Shown: in pieces, positions 1-8,506 of the stretch
Layout of the letters: every line of letters begins with the position of its first letter
Position numbering within the stretch: position 1 is the first letter of the stretch
NCBI RefSeq assembly: GCF_900114415.1
Contig: NZ_FOSZ01000005.1
Span: 248,001 to 312,000 of the forward strand
Origin: Shimia haliotis
GTDB lineage: Bacteria > Pseudomonadota > Alphaproteobacteria > Rhodobacterales > Rhodobacteraceae
Reading direction: 5' to 3'
Length of the DNA: 64,000 nucleotides
The notes under the pieces: model-generated
What the model was told of the DNA's origin: nothing
Seen by the model: only the letters and a program-made list of their open reading frames with translations
The model's database searches: none
Translations under genes and position numbers: made by a program

Positions 1-732
1 CCGCGTGACGAGGGCATCCGCAAAGACCTTCTTGCCCGCGCCAAAGCTGCCGGTTTCTCCACGCTGGTCCTCACCGTGGACGTGCCCACCGCCTCGCGCC
101 GCGAACGTCAGGTTCGTTCCGGCCTCACCACGCCCCCACGCCTCACGCCCCGTTTGCTGGCGCAAGTCGCCATGCGTCCCGCTTGGGCCATGGCCTCCGC
201 CCGTGCCGGCATGCCGCGCATGAAACTGATTGACGACTACGCCGAAGAGGTCAGCGGACTGAGTTCCACAGCCCACGCGGGCTACCTGCTGCGCACCTCA
301 CCTGATTGGGATTACCTCAAATGGCTGCGCGATCATTGGGACGGCCCCTTTGTGGTCAAAGGCGTGATGCGCCCCGAGGATGCCCAGCGCCTGACATCCG
401 CCGGCGTCGATGCGCTCTGGCTCTCTAACCACGCAGGCCGTCAATTCGACGCCTCCCCCGCCACCATCGAAGCCCTGCCCGCCATCCGCGCCGTCACCGA
501 CCTGCCGCTGATTGTCGACAGCGGCTTTGAAACCGGCCTCGACATTCTGCGCGCGCTGGCCTTGGGTGCGAACTTCGTCTTCATGGGCCGCGGCTTTCAC
601 TACGCCCTCTGCGCATTGGGGGAAGCAGGCCCGGCGCATCTCCTGGACATTCTGGCCCAAGACCTCGCGGCCAACATGGGGCAGCTGGGGGCGGAAACTT
701 TTGCCGACCTGACCGCCAGTCTGGTCACGTAA
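1..732 (+). CDS. FMN-dependent alpha-hydroxy-acid dehydrogenase, 5' partial
   Basis: The 5' end lies outside the window; the frame is open from base 1 and stops with TAA at 730-732. The protein is the C-terminal two thirds of the FMN-dependent L-lactate dehydrogenase / glycolate oxidase family, which oxidises 2-hydroxy acids to 2-oxo acids. Visible family marks are TVDVP followed by RRERQ (phosphate/FMN region), VVKGVM with the flavin-contacting lysine, and SNHAGRQ at bases 424-444, where the His is the catalytic base and the Arg binds substrate carboxylate. The family usually has SNHGGRQ, so one Gly is Ala here. VDSGF and FMGRGFHYAL form the FMN phosphate site. An L-lactate dehydrogenase (lldD-like) is most likely, but the substrate cannot be settled from this part. 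Confidence 0.85.
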   Translation, partial: PRDEGIRKDLLARAKAAGFSTLVLTVDVPTASRRERQVRSGLTTPPRLTPRLLAQVAMRPAWAMASARAGMPRMKLIDDYAEEVSGLSSTAHAGYLLRTSPDWDYLKWLRDHWDGPFVVKGVMRPEDAQRLTSAGVDALWLSNHAGRQFDASPATIEALPAIRAVTDLPLIVDSGFETGLDILRALALGANFVFMGRGFHYALCALGEAGPAHLLDILAQDLAANMGQLGAETFADLTASLVT

Positions 733-1035
733 ACCAACAGGCACACCGTCTGCCGGAATCCTGCACCGGCTTCACCAAAACTGGCGCCTTCATCGCATTT
801 TCCGGTGCGGCCCGCCGCCTCTCGGCATTCCGCCGAGTCATAAAACTGCGTACAAACGGTCGCATTCGCACGATTCCTACACAGAAAATGCATGTTATCG
901 CTAATCCCGACATGCCCGCCGCGAAATGTAACACAAATCTTACAAATCCGTGTCTCTGGGTATTGCGCTGCGCTGCGGCGAAGCGCTAGCAATTCGACCG
1001 ACACACCGACAGAGCCACAAAGGGAAAGCCTGCCG
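733..1035. other. Intergenic region upstream of pyc
   Basis: This 303-base stretch has no convincing gene. It holds a small hairpin (ctcggc and gccgag arms, 820-836) without a T-run, which might weakly end the upstream transcript, and an AT-richer section around 840-950 where the pyc promoter would be expected. I could not assign promoter boxes with confidence. The pyc Shine-Dalgarno is probably the AAAGGGAAAG at 1018-1027. Confidence 0.4.
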
Positions 1036-4000
1036 ATGACCGATTTTCAGAAAATCCTGATCGCCAACCGCGGCGAAATTGCGATCCGCGTGATGCGTGC
1101 CGCCAACGAAATGGGCAAAAAGACCGTCGCCGTCTTTGCCGAGGAAGACAAACTCGGCCTGCACCGCTTCAAAGCTGACGAAGCCTACCGCATCGGCGAA
1201 GGCCTTGGCCCTGTCGCGGCCTATCTGAGCATCGACGAAATCATCCGCGTCGCCAAGGAATGCGGCGCCGACGCGATCCACCCGGGCTACGGCCTGCTGT
1301 CGGAAAACCCCGACTTCGTGGACGCCTGCGCCGCCAACGGCATCACCTTCATCGGTCCCAAGGCCGAAACCATGCGCGCGCTCGGAGACAAAGCCTCCGC
1401 CCGCAAAGTCGCCGTTGAGGCTGGCGTACCGGTCATTCCGGCGACCGAAGTGCTGGGCGATGACATGGACGCCATCAAGAAGGAGGCGGCAGAGGTTGGC
1501 TATCCTCTGATGCTCAAAGCCTCCTGGGGTGGCGGCGGACGCGGCATGCGCCCGATCTTCTCCGAAGACGAGGTTGAGGAGAAAGTCCTGGAAGGCCGCC
1601 GCGAGGCCGAAGCCGCCTTTGGCAACGGCGAAGGTTATCTGGAAAAGATGATCACCCGCGCCCGCCACGTCGAGGTCCAGATCCTTGGCGATCAGCAGGG
1701 CAACATCTACCACCTTTATGAACGCGACTGCTCTGTGCAGCGCCGCAACCAAAAGGTCGTCGAGCGCGCCCCCGCGCCTTATCTTTCAGAGGCGCAGCGC
1801 GAAGAAATCTGTGAACTCGGCCGCAAAATCTGCGCCCATGTGAACTACGAATGCGCCGGCACTGTCGAATTCTTGATGGATATGGAAACCGGCAAATTCT
1901 ACTTCATCGAGGTGAACCCCCGCGTGCAGGTGGAACACACCGTCACCGAAGAAGTCACCGGCATCGACATCGTTCAGGCGCAAATCCTGATCGCCGAGGG
2001 CAAGTCTCTGGCCGAGGCCACCGGCAAGTCCAGCCAGTATGACATCCGCCTCAACGGTCACGCGCTGCAAACGCGCGTCACCACCGAAGACCCGCAGAAC
2101 AACTTCATCCCCGACTATGGCCGCATCACCGCCTATCGCTCCGCGACCGGTATGGGCATCCGTCTGGACGGCGGCACCGCCTATGCAGGCGGCGTCATCA
2201 CACGCTTTTATGACTCTCTGCTGACCAAGGTGACTGCCCACGCGCAAACACCTGAAAAGGCAATCAAACGCATGGACCGCGCCCTGCGCGAATTCCGCGT
2301 GCGCGGTGTCAGCACCAACATCTCCTTCGTGGAAAACCTGCTCAAACACCCGACCTTCCTGAACAACCAGTACACGACGAAGTTCATCGACGAGACACCG
2401 GACCTGTTCAAATTCGCCAAGCGACGCGACCGCGGCACCAAGGTTCTGACTTATATCGCGGACATCACCGTAAACGGCCATCCGGAAACCACCGACCGTC
2501 CGGCCCCCGCTGCTGACCTCAAAACACCGATCGCCCCCGCCAAAAAAGCCGAACCGGCCTACGGCACACGCAATCTGCTTGAGGACAAAGGCGCACAGGC
2601 TGTCGCCGATTGGATGAAAGCGCAGAAACAACTGCTTCTGACCGACACCACCATGCGCGACGGGCACCAATCCCTGCTCGCCACCCGCATGCGCTCGATC
2701 GACATGATCAAGGTGGCGCCCACCTATGCCGCCAACCTGTCGCAACTCTTCTCGGTCGAATGCTGGGGCGGTGCGACCTTTGACGTGGCCTACCGCTTCC
2801 TGCAGGAATGCCCGTGGCAGCGTCTGCGGGACCTGCGCGCAGCCATGCCCAATGTCATGACGCAAATGTTGTTGCGTGCGTCCAACGGCGTTGGCTACAC
2901 CAACTATCCCGACAACGTGGTGCAGGAATTTGTGCGTCAGGCCGCGGATACCGGCGTCGACGTCTTCCGCGTCTTTGACTCGCTCAACTGGGTTGAAAAC
3001 ATGCGCGTCGCGATGGATGCCGTGGTGGAAAGCGGCAAGGTCTGCGAAGGCACGATCTGCTACACCGGCGATCTGCTCGATCCGAACCGCGCCAAATATG
3101 ACATCAACTACTATGTCTCCATGGCCAAAGAGCTCGAAGCCGCTGGCGCCCACATCCTTGGCCTCAAGGACATGGCGGGCCTTCTGAAACCAGCCTCCGC
3201 ACGGGTGCTGGTCAAGGCACTCAAGGAAGAGGTCGGCCTGCCGATCCACTTCCACACGCACGACACATCAGGCATCGCAGGCGCAACCATCCTCGCCGCC
3301 GCCGACGCTGGCGTGGATGCGGTCGACGCGGCCATGGATGCCTTCTCCGGCGGCACGTCCCAGCCCTGCCTCGGCTCCATTGTCGAAGCCACCCGCAACA
3401 CCGACCGCGACACCGGCCTTGATATCAAAGCCGTGCGCGAGGTCAGCGACTACTGGGAAGGCGTGCGCGCGCAATACGCCGCATTCGAAAGCGGCCTCGC
3501 AGCGCCTGCCTCCGAAGTCTACCTGCACGAAATGCCCGGTGGTCAGTTCACCAACCTCAAAGCACAGGCCCGCAGCCTTGGTCTTGAGGAAAAATGGCAC
3601 GAGGTCGCACAGACCTATGCCGATGTGAACCAGATGTTTGGCGACATCGTCAAAGTGACGCCCTCCTCCAAAGTGGTCGGCGACATGGCCCTGATGATGG
3701 TGTCCCAAGGCCTGACTCGCGAAGAGGTCGAAAACCCTGAAACCGATCTGGCTTTCCCCGACTCGGTGGTGGACATGATGCGCGGCAATTTGGGCCAGCC
3801 TCACGGCGGTTTCCCCTCCGCAATCATCGACAAGGTGCTCAAAGGCGAAAAGCCCAATCTGGATCGCCCGGGCAAGCATCTCAAGCCAGTTGATCTCGAA
3901 GCGACTCGCGCCGAACTCTCTGCCGAACTCAACGGTTTTGAGGTCGATGACGAGGATCTCAACGGTTACCTGATGTATCCCAAGGTCTTCCTCGACTACA

Positions 4001-4476
4001 TGGGCCGCCACCGCCAATACGGCCCTGTCCGTGCCCTCCCGACCCGCGCCTTCTTCTATGGCATGGAACCCGGCGAAGAGATCACAGCCGAGATTGATCC
4101 GGGCAAAACACTGGAAATCCGCCTTCAGGCGATTGGTGAAACCGACGAGAACGGTGAAGTCAAAGTCTTCTTCGAACTCAACGGCCAGCCGCGCGTGATC
4201 CGCGTGCCCAACCGCTTGGTAAAATCTGCCACCGCAGCGCGCCCCAAGGCCGAGCATGGCAACAAAAACCACATCGGCGCGCCAATGCCGGGTGTTGTCG
4301 CCTCCGTCGCGGTTGCGGCCGGTCAAGAGGTCAAGGAAGGCGACATGCTCCTGACCATCGAGGCGATGAAAATGGAAACCGGCATCCATGCCGAGCATGA
4401 CGCCACGGTCAAAGCCGTACACGTCACACCAGGCGGCCAGATCGACGCCAAGGACCTGCTCATCGAGCTGGAATAA
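1036..4476 (+). CDS. pyc: Pyruvate carboxylase
   Basis: Biotin enzyme that carboxylates pyruvate to oxaloacetate with ATP and bicarbonate, filling the TCA cycle. The 1146 residues match the single-chain form. In order: biotin carboxylase (about 1-450, starting KILIANRGEIAIR, with the Gly-rich ATP loop WGGGGRGM and EVNPRVQVEHTVTE), carboxyltransferase TIM barrel (about 530-800, starting TDTTMRDGHQSL, with the metal site HFHTHDT), PYC/OADA linker domain, and a C-terminal biotinyl domain with EAMKMET, the biotinylated Lys being residue 1112. The frame is open further upstream to base 892, but that extension is not protein-like for the family, so ATG 1036 (MTDFQKIL) is chosen. Monocistronic, followed by a strong terminator. 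Confidence 0.97.
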   Translation: MTDFQKILIANRGEIAIRVMRAANEMGKKTVAVFAEEDKLGLHRFKADEAYRIGEGLGPVAAYLSIDEIIRVAKECGADAIHPGYGLLSENPDFVDACAANGITFIGPKAETMRALGDKASARKVAVEAGVPVIPATEVLGDDMDAIKKEAAEVGYPLMLKASWGGGGRGMRPIFSEDEVEEKVLEGRREAEAAFGNGEGYLEKMITRARHVEVQILGDQQGNIYHLYERDCSVQRRNQKVVERAPAPYLSEAQREEICELGRKICAHVNYECAGTVEFLMDMETGKFYFIEVNPRVQVEHTVTEEVTGIDIVQAQILIAEGKSLAEATGKSSQYDIRLNGHALQTRVTTEDPQNNFIPDYGRITAYRSATGMGIRLDGGTAYAGGVITRFYDSLLTKVTAHAQTPEKAIKRMDRALREFRVRGVSTNISFVENLLKHPTFLNNQYTTKFIDETPDLFKFAKRRDRGTKVLTYIADITVNGHPETTDRPAPAADLKTPIAPAKKAEPAYGTRNLLEDKGAQAVADWMKAQKQLLLTDTTMRDGHQSLLATRMRSIDMIKVAPTYAANLSQLFSVECWGGATFDVAYRFLQECPWQRLRDLRAAMPNVMTQMLLRASNGVGYTNYPDNVVQEFVRQAADTGVDVFRVFDSLNWVENMRVAMDAVVESGKVCEGTICYTGDLLDPNRAKYDINYYVSMAKELEAAGAHILGLKDMAGLLKPASARVLVKALKEEVGLPIHFHTHDTSGIAGATILAAADAGVDAVDAAMDAFSGGTSQPCLGSIVEATRNTDRDTGLDIKAVREVSDYWEGVRAQYAAFESGLAAPASEVYLHEMPGGQFTNLKAQARSLGLEEKWHEVAQTYADVNQMFGDIVKVTPSSKVVGDMALMMVSQGLTREEVENPETDLAFPDSVVDMMRGNLGQPHGGFPSAIIDKVLKGEKPNLDRPGKHLKPVDLEATRAELSAELNGFEVDDEDLNGYLMYPKVFLDYMGRHRQYGPVRALPTRAFFYGMEPGEEITAEIDPGKTLEIRLQAIGETDENGEVKVFFELNGQPRVIRVPNRLVKSATAARPKAEHGNKNHIGAPMPGVVASVAVAAGQEVKEGDMLLTIEAMKMETGIHAEHDATVKAVHVTPGGQIDAKDLLIELE

Positions 4477-4497
4477 ATCGTCGGCATCGAAACGGCA

Positions 4498-4527
4498 AAG
4501 GGCGGGGATTTCCCCGCCCTTTTTTTT
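4498..4527 (+). terminator. Intrinsic terminator of pyc
   Basis: GC-rich stem GGGCGGGGA paired with TCCCCGCCC and a two-base loop, directly followed by eight T residues. It starts 22 bases after the pyc stop codon. Confidence 0.93.
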
Positions 4528-4690
4528 GCGCCGTGACGCTCCCCGAAGATTTCGTATCCCGCCAGCGCTTTGGGCTAACAAAGCTGCGAATCAAAATCCG
4601 CACCGTCGCAATACCGACGTTTTACCGACGTGATGCCGACAGAAATTTTATCAACATTTCAGATGGTTAACGCCTTTTCGACAACCACCA

Positions 4691-5044
4691 TCAAAATGCC
4701 GCGCTCACCGACCCACTGCCCCGCGTCCCAAAATCCAGATGCAACGGAATGACCGACGGCACCGCGCTGTCAAATCTGAGGGTGATCTTCGCTTCAACAA
4801 TGTCACCTGCGGGCACAACCACCGGCGCGAAACCCTCCATTGTGGCCCCCTCCACGCGCACGGCCCCCAACGTCGCTGCGGCGGTGCTTGTGTTGAAGAA
4901 CGTCAGCGTCACCACCACCGCTCCTGACCGCTTGCGCACAGCCTCCGCGGAAACCGTGACTGGCAAATGGTTGTGCCCCTCATGCGCCCACGCCATCACC
5001 GGCACTCCCAATCCGCCCAAAACCACAGCGCGTCGTGAAATCAT
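4691..5044 (-). CDS. Small exported protein with His-rich mature start
   Basis: Not recognised. The 117-residue product begins MISRRAVVLGGLGV, a twin-arginine-like or ordinary signal peptide ending near AWA, so the mature protein would start HEGHNH, a short His-rich stretch that suggests metal binding. The remainder (about 90 residues) is predicted beta-rich, with alternating hydrophobic stretches such as VVVTLTFFNT. That resembles small periplasmic copper-handling proteins such as the PCuAC group in general shape, but the PCuAC Met/His motif is not present. ATG 5044 is preferred over the upstream in-frame GTG at 5053, because AGGAG lies 8 bases before the ATG and would overlap the GTG. It stands alone between pyc and the tRNA genes. 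Confidence 0.6.
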   Translation of the reverse strand: MISRRAVVLGGLGVPVMAWAHEGHNHLPVTVSAEAVRKRSGAVVVTLTFFNTSTAAATLGAVRVEGATMEGFAPVVVPAGDIVEAKITLRFDSAVPSVIPLHLDFGTRGSGSVSAAF

Positions 5045-5129
5045 TTCAACCACTCCTAATCAACCTGACACGCATCAAACCGAAAAACCGGCGGCAGGAA
5101 AGTTTTTTCGTAAACTCCCGATTTTCCAC

Positions 5130-5156
5130 TTGCAGCCCCGCGCGACTCTTTATATC
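5130..5156 (+). promoter_or_regulatory. Probable promoter of first tRNA-Gly
   Basis: TTGCAG at 5130-5135 and TATATC at 5151-5156, 15 bases apart, lie about 20 bases before the mature tRNA 5' end. The spacing is slightly short, but the second tRNA-Gly gene has a similar arrangement. Confidence 0.5.
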
Positions 5157-5176
5157 TCACGCCTCACCCAAAGGAT

Positions 5177-5251
5177 GCGGGCGTAGCTCAGGGGTAGAGC
5201 ATAACCTTGCCAAGGTTAGGGTCGTGAGTTCGAATCTCATCGCCCGCTCCA
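5177..5251 (+). tRNA. tRNA-Gly (GCC)
   Basis: Complete 75-base cloverleaf including encoded CCA. Acceptor stem GCGGGCG pairs with CGCCCGC, followed by T and CCA (5249-5251). The D arm is GCTC/GAGC, the anticodon stem TAACC/GGTTA with anticodon GCC at 5209-5211, and the T arm GTGAG-TTCGAAT-CTCAT. An identical copy lies 215 bases downstream. Confidence 0.97.
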
Positions 5252-5280
5252 ACTTCCCTCAAGAAGGGAAAGCCGAAAGA

Positions 5281-5313
5281 GGCGCGGATCATTCCGCGCC
5301 TTTTCGCTTTTTC
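5281..5313 (+). terminator. Terminator after first tRNA-Gly
   Basis: Stem GGCGCGGA / TCCGCGCC followed by TTTTCGCTTTTT. It separates the two tRNA-Gly genes into independent transcripts. Confidence 0.75.
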
Positions 5314-5345
5314 GGCCCGGCTTTGCACTTTCCTGAAATTAGCCC

Positions 5346-5373
5346 TTGCACCCCCCGCGCGGTGGCGCTAAAT
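5346..5373 (+). promoter_or_regulatory. Probable promoter of second tRNA-Gly
   Basis: TTGCAC at 5346-5351 and CTAAAT at 5368-5373 with a 16-base spacer, 19 bases before the tRNA. The bases just before both tRNA genes are also alike (CTCACCCA followed by GGA and then the gene), as expected from duplication of a whole transcription unit. Confidence 0.5.
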
Positions 5374-5391
5374 CCCCCTCACCCATAGGAC

Positions 5392-5466
5392 GCGGGCGTA
5401 GCTCAGGGGTAGAGCATAACCTTGCCAAGGTTAGGGTCGTGAGTTCGAATCTCATCGCCCGCTCCA
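5392..5466 (+). tRNA. tRNA-Gly (GCC), second copy
   Basis: Identical over all 75 bases to the tRNA at 5177-5251, again with encoded CCA (5464-5466) and anticodon GCC. A second copy of this decoder for the abundant GGC codon fits the GC-rich codon use of the window. Confidence 0.97.
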
Positions 5467-5471
5467 AAAAC

Positions 5472-5505
5472 AAAAGGGCGCAGGATCTTCCTGCGCCCTT
5501 TGTCG
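5472..5505. terminator. Bidirectional terminator
   Basis: Stem AAAGGGCGCAGGA / TCCTGCGCCCTTT, 13 pairs with a 3-base loop. T-rich sequence follows on the plus strand and A-rich sequence precedes it, so it can serve both the second tRNA-Gly and the convergent deaminase gene that ends at 5508. Confidence 0.8.
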
Positions 5506-5507
5506 TT

Positions 5508-6851
5508 TCAGACCATCAGGTTCTGTGCCAACGAATTCTGGCGTTCAATCACCCGAGGCAAGTCAATGGTCGCGATTTGCTTATCCCGCACGACCTGACG
5601 CCCCTCGACAAACAAGTGTTTCACCTGCATTGGCCCCGCAAGCAAAAGCGCCGCCGGATCCCAACTGCCAGCACTTTCAATACCGGACACATCCCAGATC
5701 GCAATGTCGGCGCGTTTGCCCACGGCGATCTGCCCACAATCGTGACGCCCCAAAACCTCCGCGCCACCGCGTGTGGCAATCTCCAGAGCTTCGCGCGCAC
5801 TCATGGCGTCCGCCCCCAGCGCCACCCGTTGTAACAGCATTGTCTGCCGCGCTTCTGCCATCAGGTTCCCTGCGTCGTTGCTTGCGGATCCATCCACGCC
5901 CAACCCGACCGGTACACCGGCATCGCGCATACCGCGCACCGGCGCGATACCGCTGCCAAGCCGACAGTTGGAACAGGGGCAATGTGCGACACCGGTTTTG
6001 CTGCGTGCAAAAAGATCGATCTCCTGCCCGTCGAGCTTCACGCAATGCGCATGCCAGACATCATCTCCGGTCCACCCGAGGTCTTCGGCATATTGCCCGG
6101 GACGACAGCCGAATTTCTCCAATGAATAGGCGATGTCCTCATCGTTTTCCGCCAAGTGGGTGTGCATCATCACCCCTTTGTCGCGTGCAAGAATCGCGGC
6201 CTCACGCATCAGATCTCGCGTAACCGAAAACGGAGAGCAGGGCGCCACGCCGACCCGGACCATGGCCCCTTCACTCGCGTCGTGGTGCGCGTCAATCAGG
6301 CGGATCGCATCCTTCAGGATATCCTCTTCCCGCTCAACCAAACTGTCGGGCGGCAGCCCTCCGTCGCTTTCGCCAATGCTCATGGCGCCACGGGTCGGAT
6401 GAAACCGCATACCCACCTCTTTGGCCGCATCAATGGTGTCATCCAATCGGGAGCCGTTGGGGTAAAGATAAAGATGATCCGAGGTTAGCGTGCAGCCCGA
6501 CAAAGCCAACTCTGCCAAGCCGATCTGGGCGGAGATATTCATCTCTTCAGGACCAAATCTCGACCAGATCGGATACAGGGTCTGCAACCAGCCAAACAAC
6601 AGGGCGTCCTGCCCACCTGGCACAGCTCGCGTCAATGTCTGATACAGGTGATGATGCGTGTTCACGAGCCCCGGGGTGACCACACATCCGTTGGCCAAAA
6701 TCTGTTCCCCGTCGCTCCTAAGGCACGTACCAATTTCTATGATTTGACCGTCGCGAATGCGGATATCCGCCTCGGCCAACTCGCGCCTTCTGTCGTCCAT
6801 TGTCAGGACGACCTGCGCCGATTTTATCAGGATTTCGGATGTTTGCGTCAT
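5508..6851 (-). CDS. 8-oxoguanine deaminase (amidohydrolase)
   Basis: Zinc-dependent amidohydrolase of 447 residues. The best match from memory is the 8-oxoguanine deaminase subgroup, which converts 8-oxoguanine to uric acid and ammonia. Marks of the fold: NTHHHLYQ with the first metal histidines, MHTHLAEN, HAHCVKL, and GLGVDGSASND with the metal-binding Asp. Subgroup marks: LTRAVPGGQDALLFGWL, LYPIW and DHLYLYPNG. Related ATZ/TRZ and guanine deaminases share the fold, so the exact substrate is inferred. It is downstream of hisN on the same strand (107-base gap). A role in salvage of oxidised purines is likely. Confidence 0.82.
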   Translation of the reverse strand: MTQTSEILIKSAQVVLTMDDRRRELAEADIRIRDGQIIEIGTCLRSDGEQILANGCVVTPGLVNTHHHLYQTLTRAVPGGQDALLFGWLQTLYPIWSRFGPEEMNISAQIGLAELALSGCTLTSDHLYLYPNGSRLDDTIDAAKEVGMRFHPTRGAMSIGESDGGLPPDSLVEREEDILKDAIRLIDAHHDASEGAMVRVGVAPCSPFSVTRDLMREAAILARDKGVMMHTHLAENDEDIAYSLEKFGCRPGQYAEDLGWTGDDVWHAHCVKLDGQEIDLFARSKTGVAHCPCSNCRLGSGIAPVRGMRDAGVPVGLGVDGSASNDAGNLMAEARQTMLLQRVALGADAMSAREALEIATRGGAEVLGRHDCGQIAVGKRADIAIWDVSGIESAGSWDPAALLLAGPMQVKHLFVEGRQVVRDKQIATIDLPRVIERQNSLAQNLMV

Positions 6852-6958
6852 GTCACACTCCTTGCAACCCGCTTCGGTGAAGTGTGAGTGCGCAACGACA
6901 GAAGACGGGTAAAGGACTCGTCACGCGTCGAGACTTTAGCCCTCCGTGCGACGTCGCA

Positions 6959-7753
6959 TCAAGCCCTTGAAAGAATCTCGAGAGCTGCAGCGTGAATTTC
7001 GGGATTTGCAGCCGCCAAAACACGCCCCCCATCATGCGCCGCGCCGCCCTGCCAATTGGTCACAACACCGCCAGCAGCCTGAATTACGGCCATCGGTCCC
7101 TGAATGTCGTACGCACTCAGGCCGGCCTCGACCACCAGATCAGCTTGCCCAGCAGCAACAAGAGCATATGCGTAGCAATCCATGCCATAGCGCGTCAGCT
7201 TGCACCGCTGCGCCACCGCCTCAAACCCCTCTCGGTCGGCCTTTTGTCCAACTTCAGGGAAGGTGGTGAAAATCGTGGCCTCCGCCAAGGTTTTGGTACT
7301 CCGCGTAGCGAGTTTGTGCCGCCCCATCGGGCCGGTCACTTCAGCCACCCCAAATCCACCGACGAACCGCTCTCCGATATAGGGCTGGTCCACCACGCCA
7401 AACATCGGGCCATTAACGTCAGACAGCGCAATCAAAACACCCCAAGTGGGCGTGCCGCTGATAAAGGCGCGGGTGCCGTCGATTGGGTCCAGAACCCAAG
7501 TCAGGCCGCTTTCCCCTTCGCTCACGCCAAACTCTTCGCCAAAAATACCGTCTTGAGGCCGACGCTTGGCCAACACGTCACGCATGGCGACTTCGGCCGC
7601 CCGATCCGCCGCGGTCACGGGGTCAAAGTCGTGTTCAAGTTTGTTTTCTGCAATGAGAGAAGCCGCACGAAAATGCGGCATGATCGCAAGCCGAGCGGCA
7701 TTGGCCATCTCATGTGCGACTTCGATGATCTCGATGTGGTCCTGATCTGTCAC
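6959..7753 (-). CDS. hisN: Histidinol-phosphatase, inositol-monophosphatase type
   Basis: 264-residue member of the inositol monophosphatase superfamily that dephosphorylates histidinol phosphate in histidine synthesis. Metal-site motifs are visible: DPVTAADRAAE, GEEFG, the LDPIDGTRAF block and, near the C-terminus, AYDIQGPMAVIQAAGG. The run FISGTPTWGVLIAL after DPIDGTR is typical of the HisN subgroup rather than of SuhB or CysQ. It begins with GTG at 7753, supported by GGAGGG 7 bases upstream. A hairpin sits just before that Shine-Dalgarno. It lies downstream of the XRE regulator and upstream of the deaminase on the minus strand. Confidence 0.88.
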   Translation of the reverse strand: MTDQDHIEIIEVAHEMANAARLAIMPHFRAASLIAENKLEHDFDPVTAADRAAEVAMRDVLAKRRPQDGIFGEEFGVSEGESGLTWVLDPIDGTRAFISGTPTWGVLIALSDVNGPMFGVVDQPYIGERFVGGFGVAEVTGPMGRHKLATRSTKTLAEATIFTTFPEVGQKADREGFEAVAQRCKLTRYGMDCYAYALVAAGQADLVVEAGLSAYDIQGPMAVIQAAGGVVTNWQGGAAHDGGRVLAAANPEIHAAALEILSRA

Positions 7754-7763
7754 CGGTTTCCCT

Positions 7764-7800
7764 CCGCTGTTGTAGCCACAATCGGGCTACGCCACAGCGG
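7764..7800 (-). other. Hairpin in hisN leader
   Basis: Two nested arm pairs: CCGCTGT (7764-7770) with ACAGCGG (7794-7800), and TAGCC (7773-7777) with GGCTA (7785-7789). No T-run follows on either strand. On the minus strand it lies immediately upstream of the hisN Shine-Dalgarno, so it may affect translation, mRNA ends or both. Confidence 0.4.
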
Positions 7801-7826
7801 AAGAAGACTCAAGGCGTGTCATCTTT

Positions 7827-8192
7827 TCAGGCGACATCACTCAATACGCGCGCCAATTCAAAAAGGCGACGGCGTTGGTTTTCAGGGATCGCATAATAGC
7901 TGCGGATCAGATCAAGGGCTTCTTTGTCCCCCATCAGGTCCGCTGGTACCTTGCTTGCGAGGTCGCCCTCAGCCGCTTCCAGACCTTCAAAGAAGAAGCT
8001 CACCGGCACGTCCAGTGCATCGGAAATATCCCAAAGACGAGAAGCGCTTACACGGTTTGCACCGGTCTCATACTTCTGAATTTGCTGGAATTTAATGCCA
8101 ACCTGTTCCGCAAGCTGTTGCTGGGTCATCCCCGTTAGCCAACGTCGCTGGCGGATTTTCTTACCGACATGCACGTCCACTGGATGCGTCAT
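7827..8192 (-). CDS. XRE-family HTH transcriptional regulator
   Basis: 121 residues with an N-terminal Cro/C1-type helix-turn-helix (about residues 9-65: GKKIRQRR...MTQQQLAEQVGIKFQQIQKYETGANRVSASRLWDI...). A C-terminal helical segment of about 45 residues contains LDLIRSYYAIPENQRRRLFELAR. This short XRE type is common and conserved in alphaproteobacteria. AAGGAG lies 6 bases before ATG 8192. It is divergent from the quinone oxidoreductase gene across 314 bases. The regulated genes are unknown; the hisN side (same strand) and the divergent gene are candidates. Confidence 0.85.
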   Translation of the reverse strand: MTHPVDVHVGKKIRQRRWLTGMTQQQLAEQVGIKFQQIQKYETGANRVSASRLWDISDALDVPVSFFFEGLEAAEGDLASKVPADLMGDKEALDLIRSYYAIPENQRRRLFELARVLSDVA

Positions 8193-8506
8193 CTCGCGTC
8201 TCCTTTACAATGTAACTAGGGCTTTGGCCCAAACTGGCGCGATCACCCTCTGGGTGTCGCAAAGTTACCTTTCTGAATTCATCGCGCATCCCTTCGCGAT
8301 ACTTAAGTCTAACAGTTTTGGCCTTACAATCAAGGGAGATGATACATCCGAACGGTTAATCGACTGTCTATAACTACAATCCAGAATTGAAGCTTTTTGC
8401 AAATACCGTGGTGACGTGGTGTCGCGTTCCGCTTGTGATGCGGCTTCGGGCTTTGACAGGGCTCCCGTTGGTTGTCTAATCGGGACAACCAACAGGAGTA
8501 CTCTTC
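8193..8506. other. Divergent intergenic region (XRE / oxidoreductase)
   Basis: 314 bases without a gene. It contains a short inverted repeat ATCGCG / CGCGAT (8281-8286 and 8295-8300) on the regulator side and a strong hairpin just before the oxidoreductase start, described separately. Both promoters should lie here, but no clear -35/-10 pair was found. Confidence 0.5.
8461..8499 (+). promoter_or_regulatory. RNA hairpin that masks the Shine-Dalgarno
   Basis: GTTGGTTGTC (8467-8476) pairs perfectly with GACAACCAAC (8484-8493) around a 7-base loop. Past one C/A mismatch the stem continues: CTCC (8462-8465) pairs with GGAG (8495-8498), plus a G-T wobble at 8461/8499. GGAG is the only good Shine-Dalgarno for the ATG at 8507. 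In RNA the ribosome site would therefore be paired. As DNA, the same dyad could be a repressor operator. Confidence 0.7.

Noticed and set aside
892..1035. Earlier pyc start at 892
   Set aside because: The 48 extra residues have no family similarity and begin in intergenic sequence; ATG 1036 fits the family N-terminus.
1786..4581. Two very long reading frames on the minus strand inside pyc (491 and 437 codons)
   Set aside because: They are antisense to a clear pyruvate carboxylase, have no recognisable domains and reflect GC-rich codon bias.
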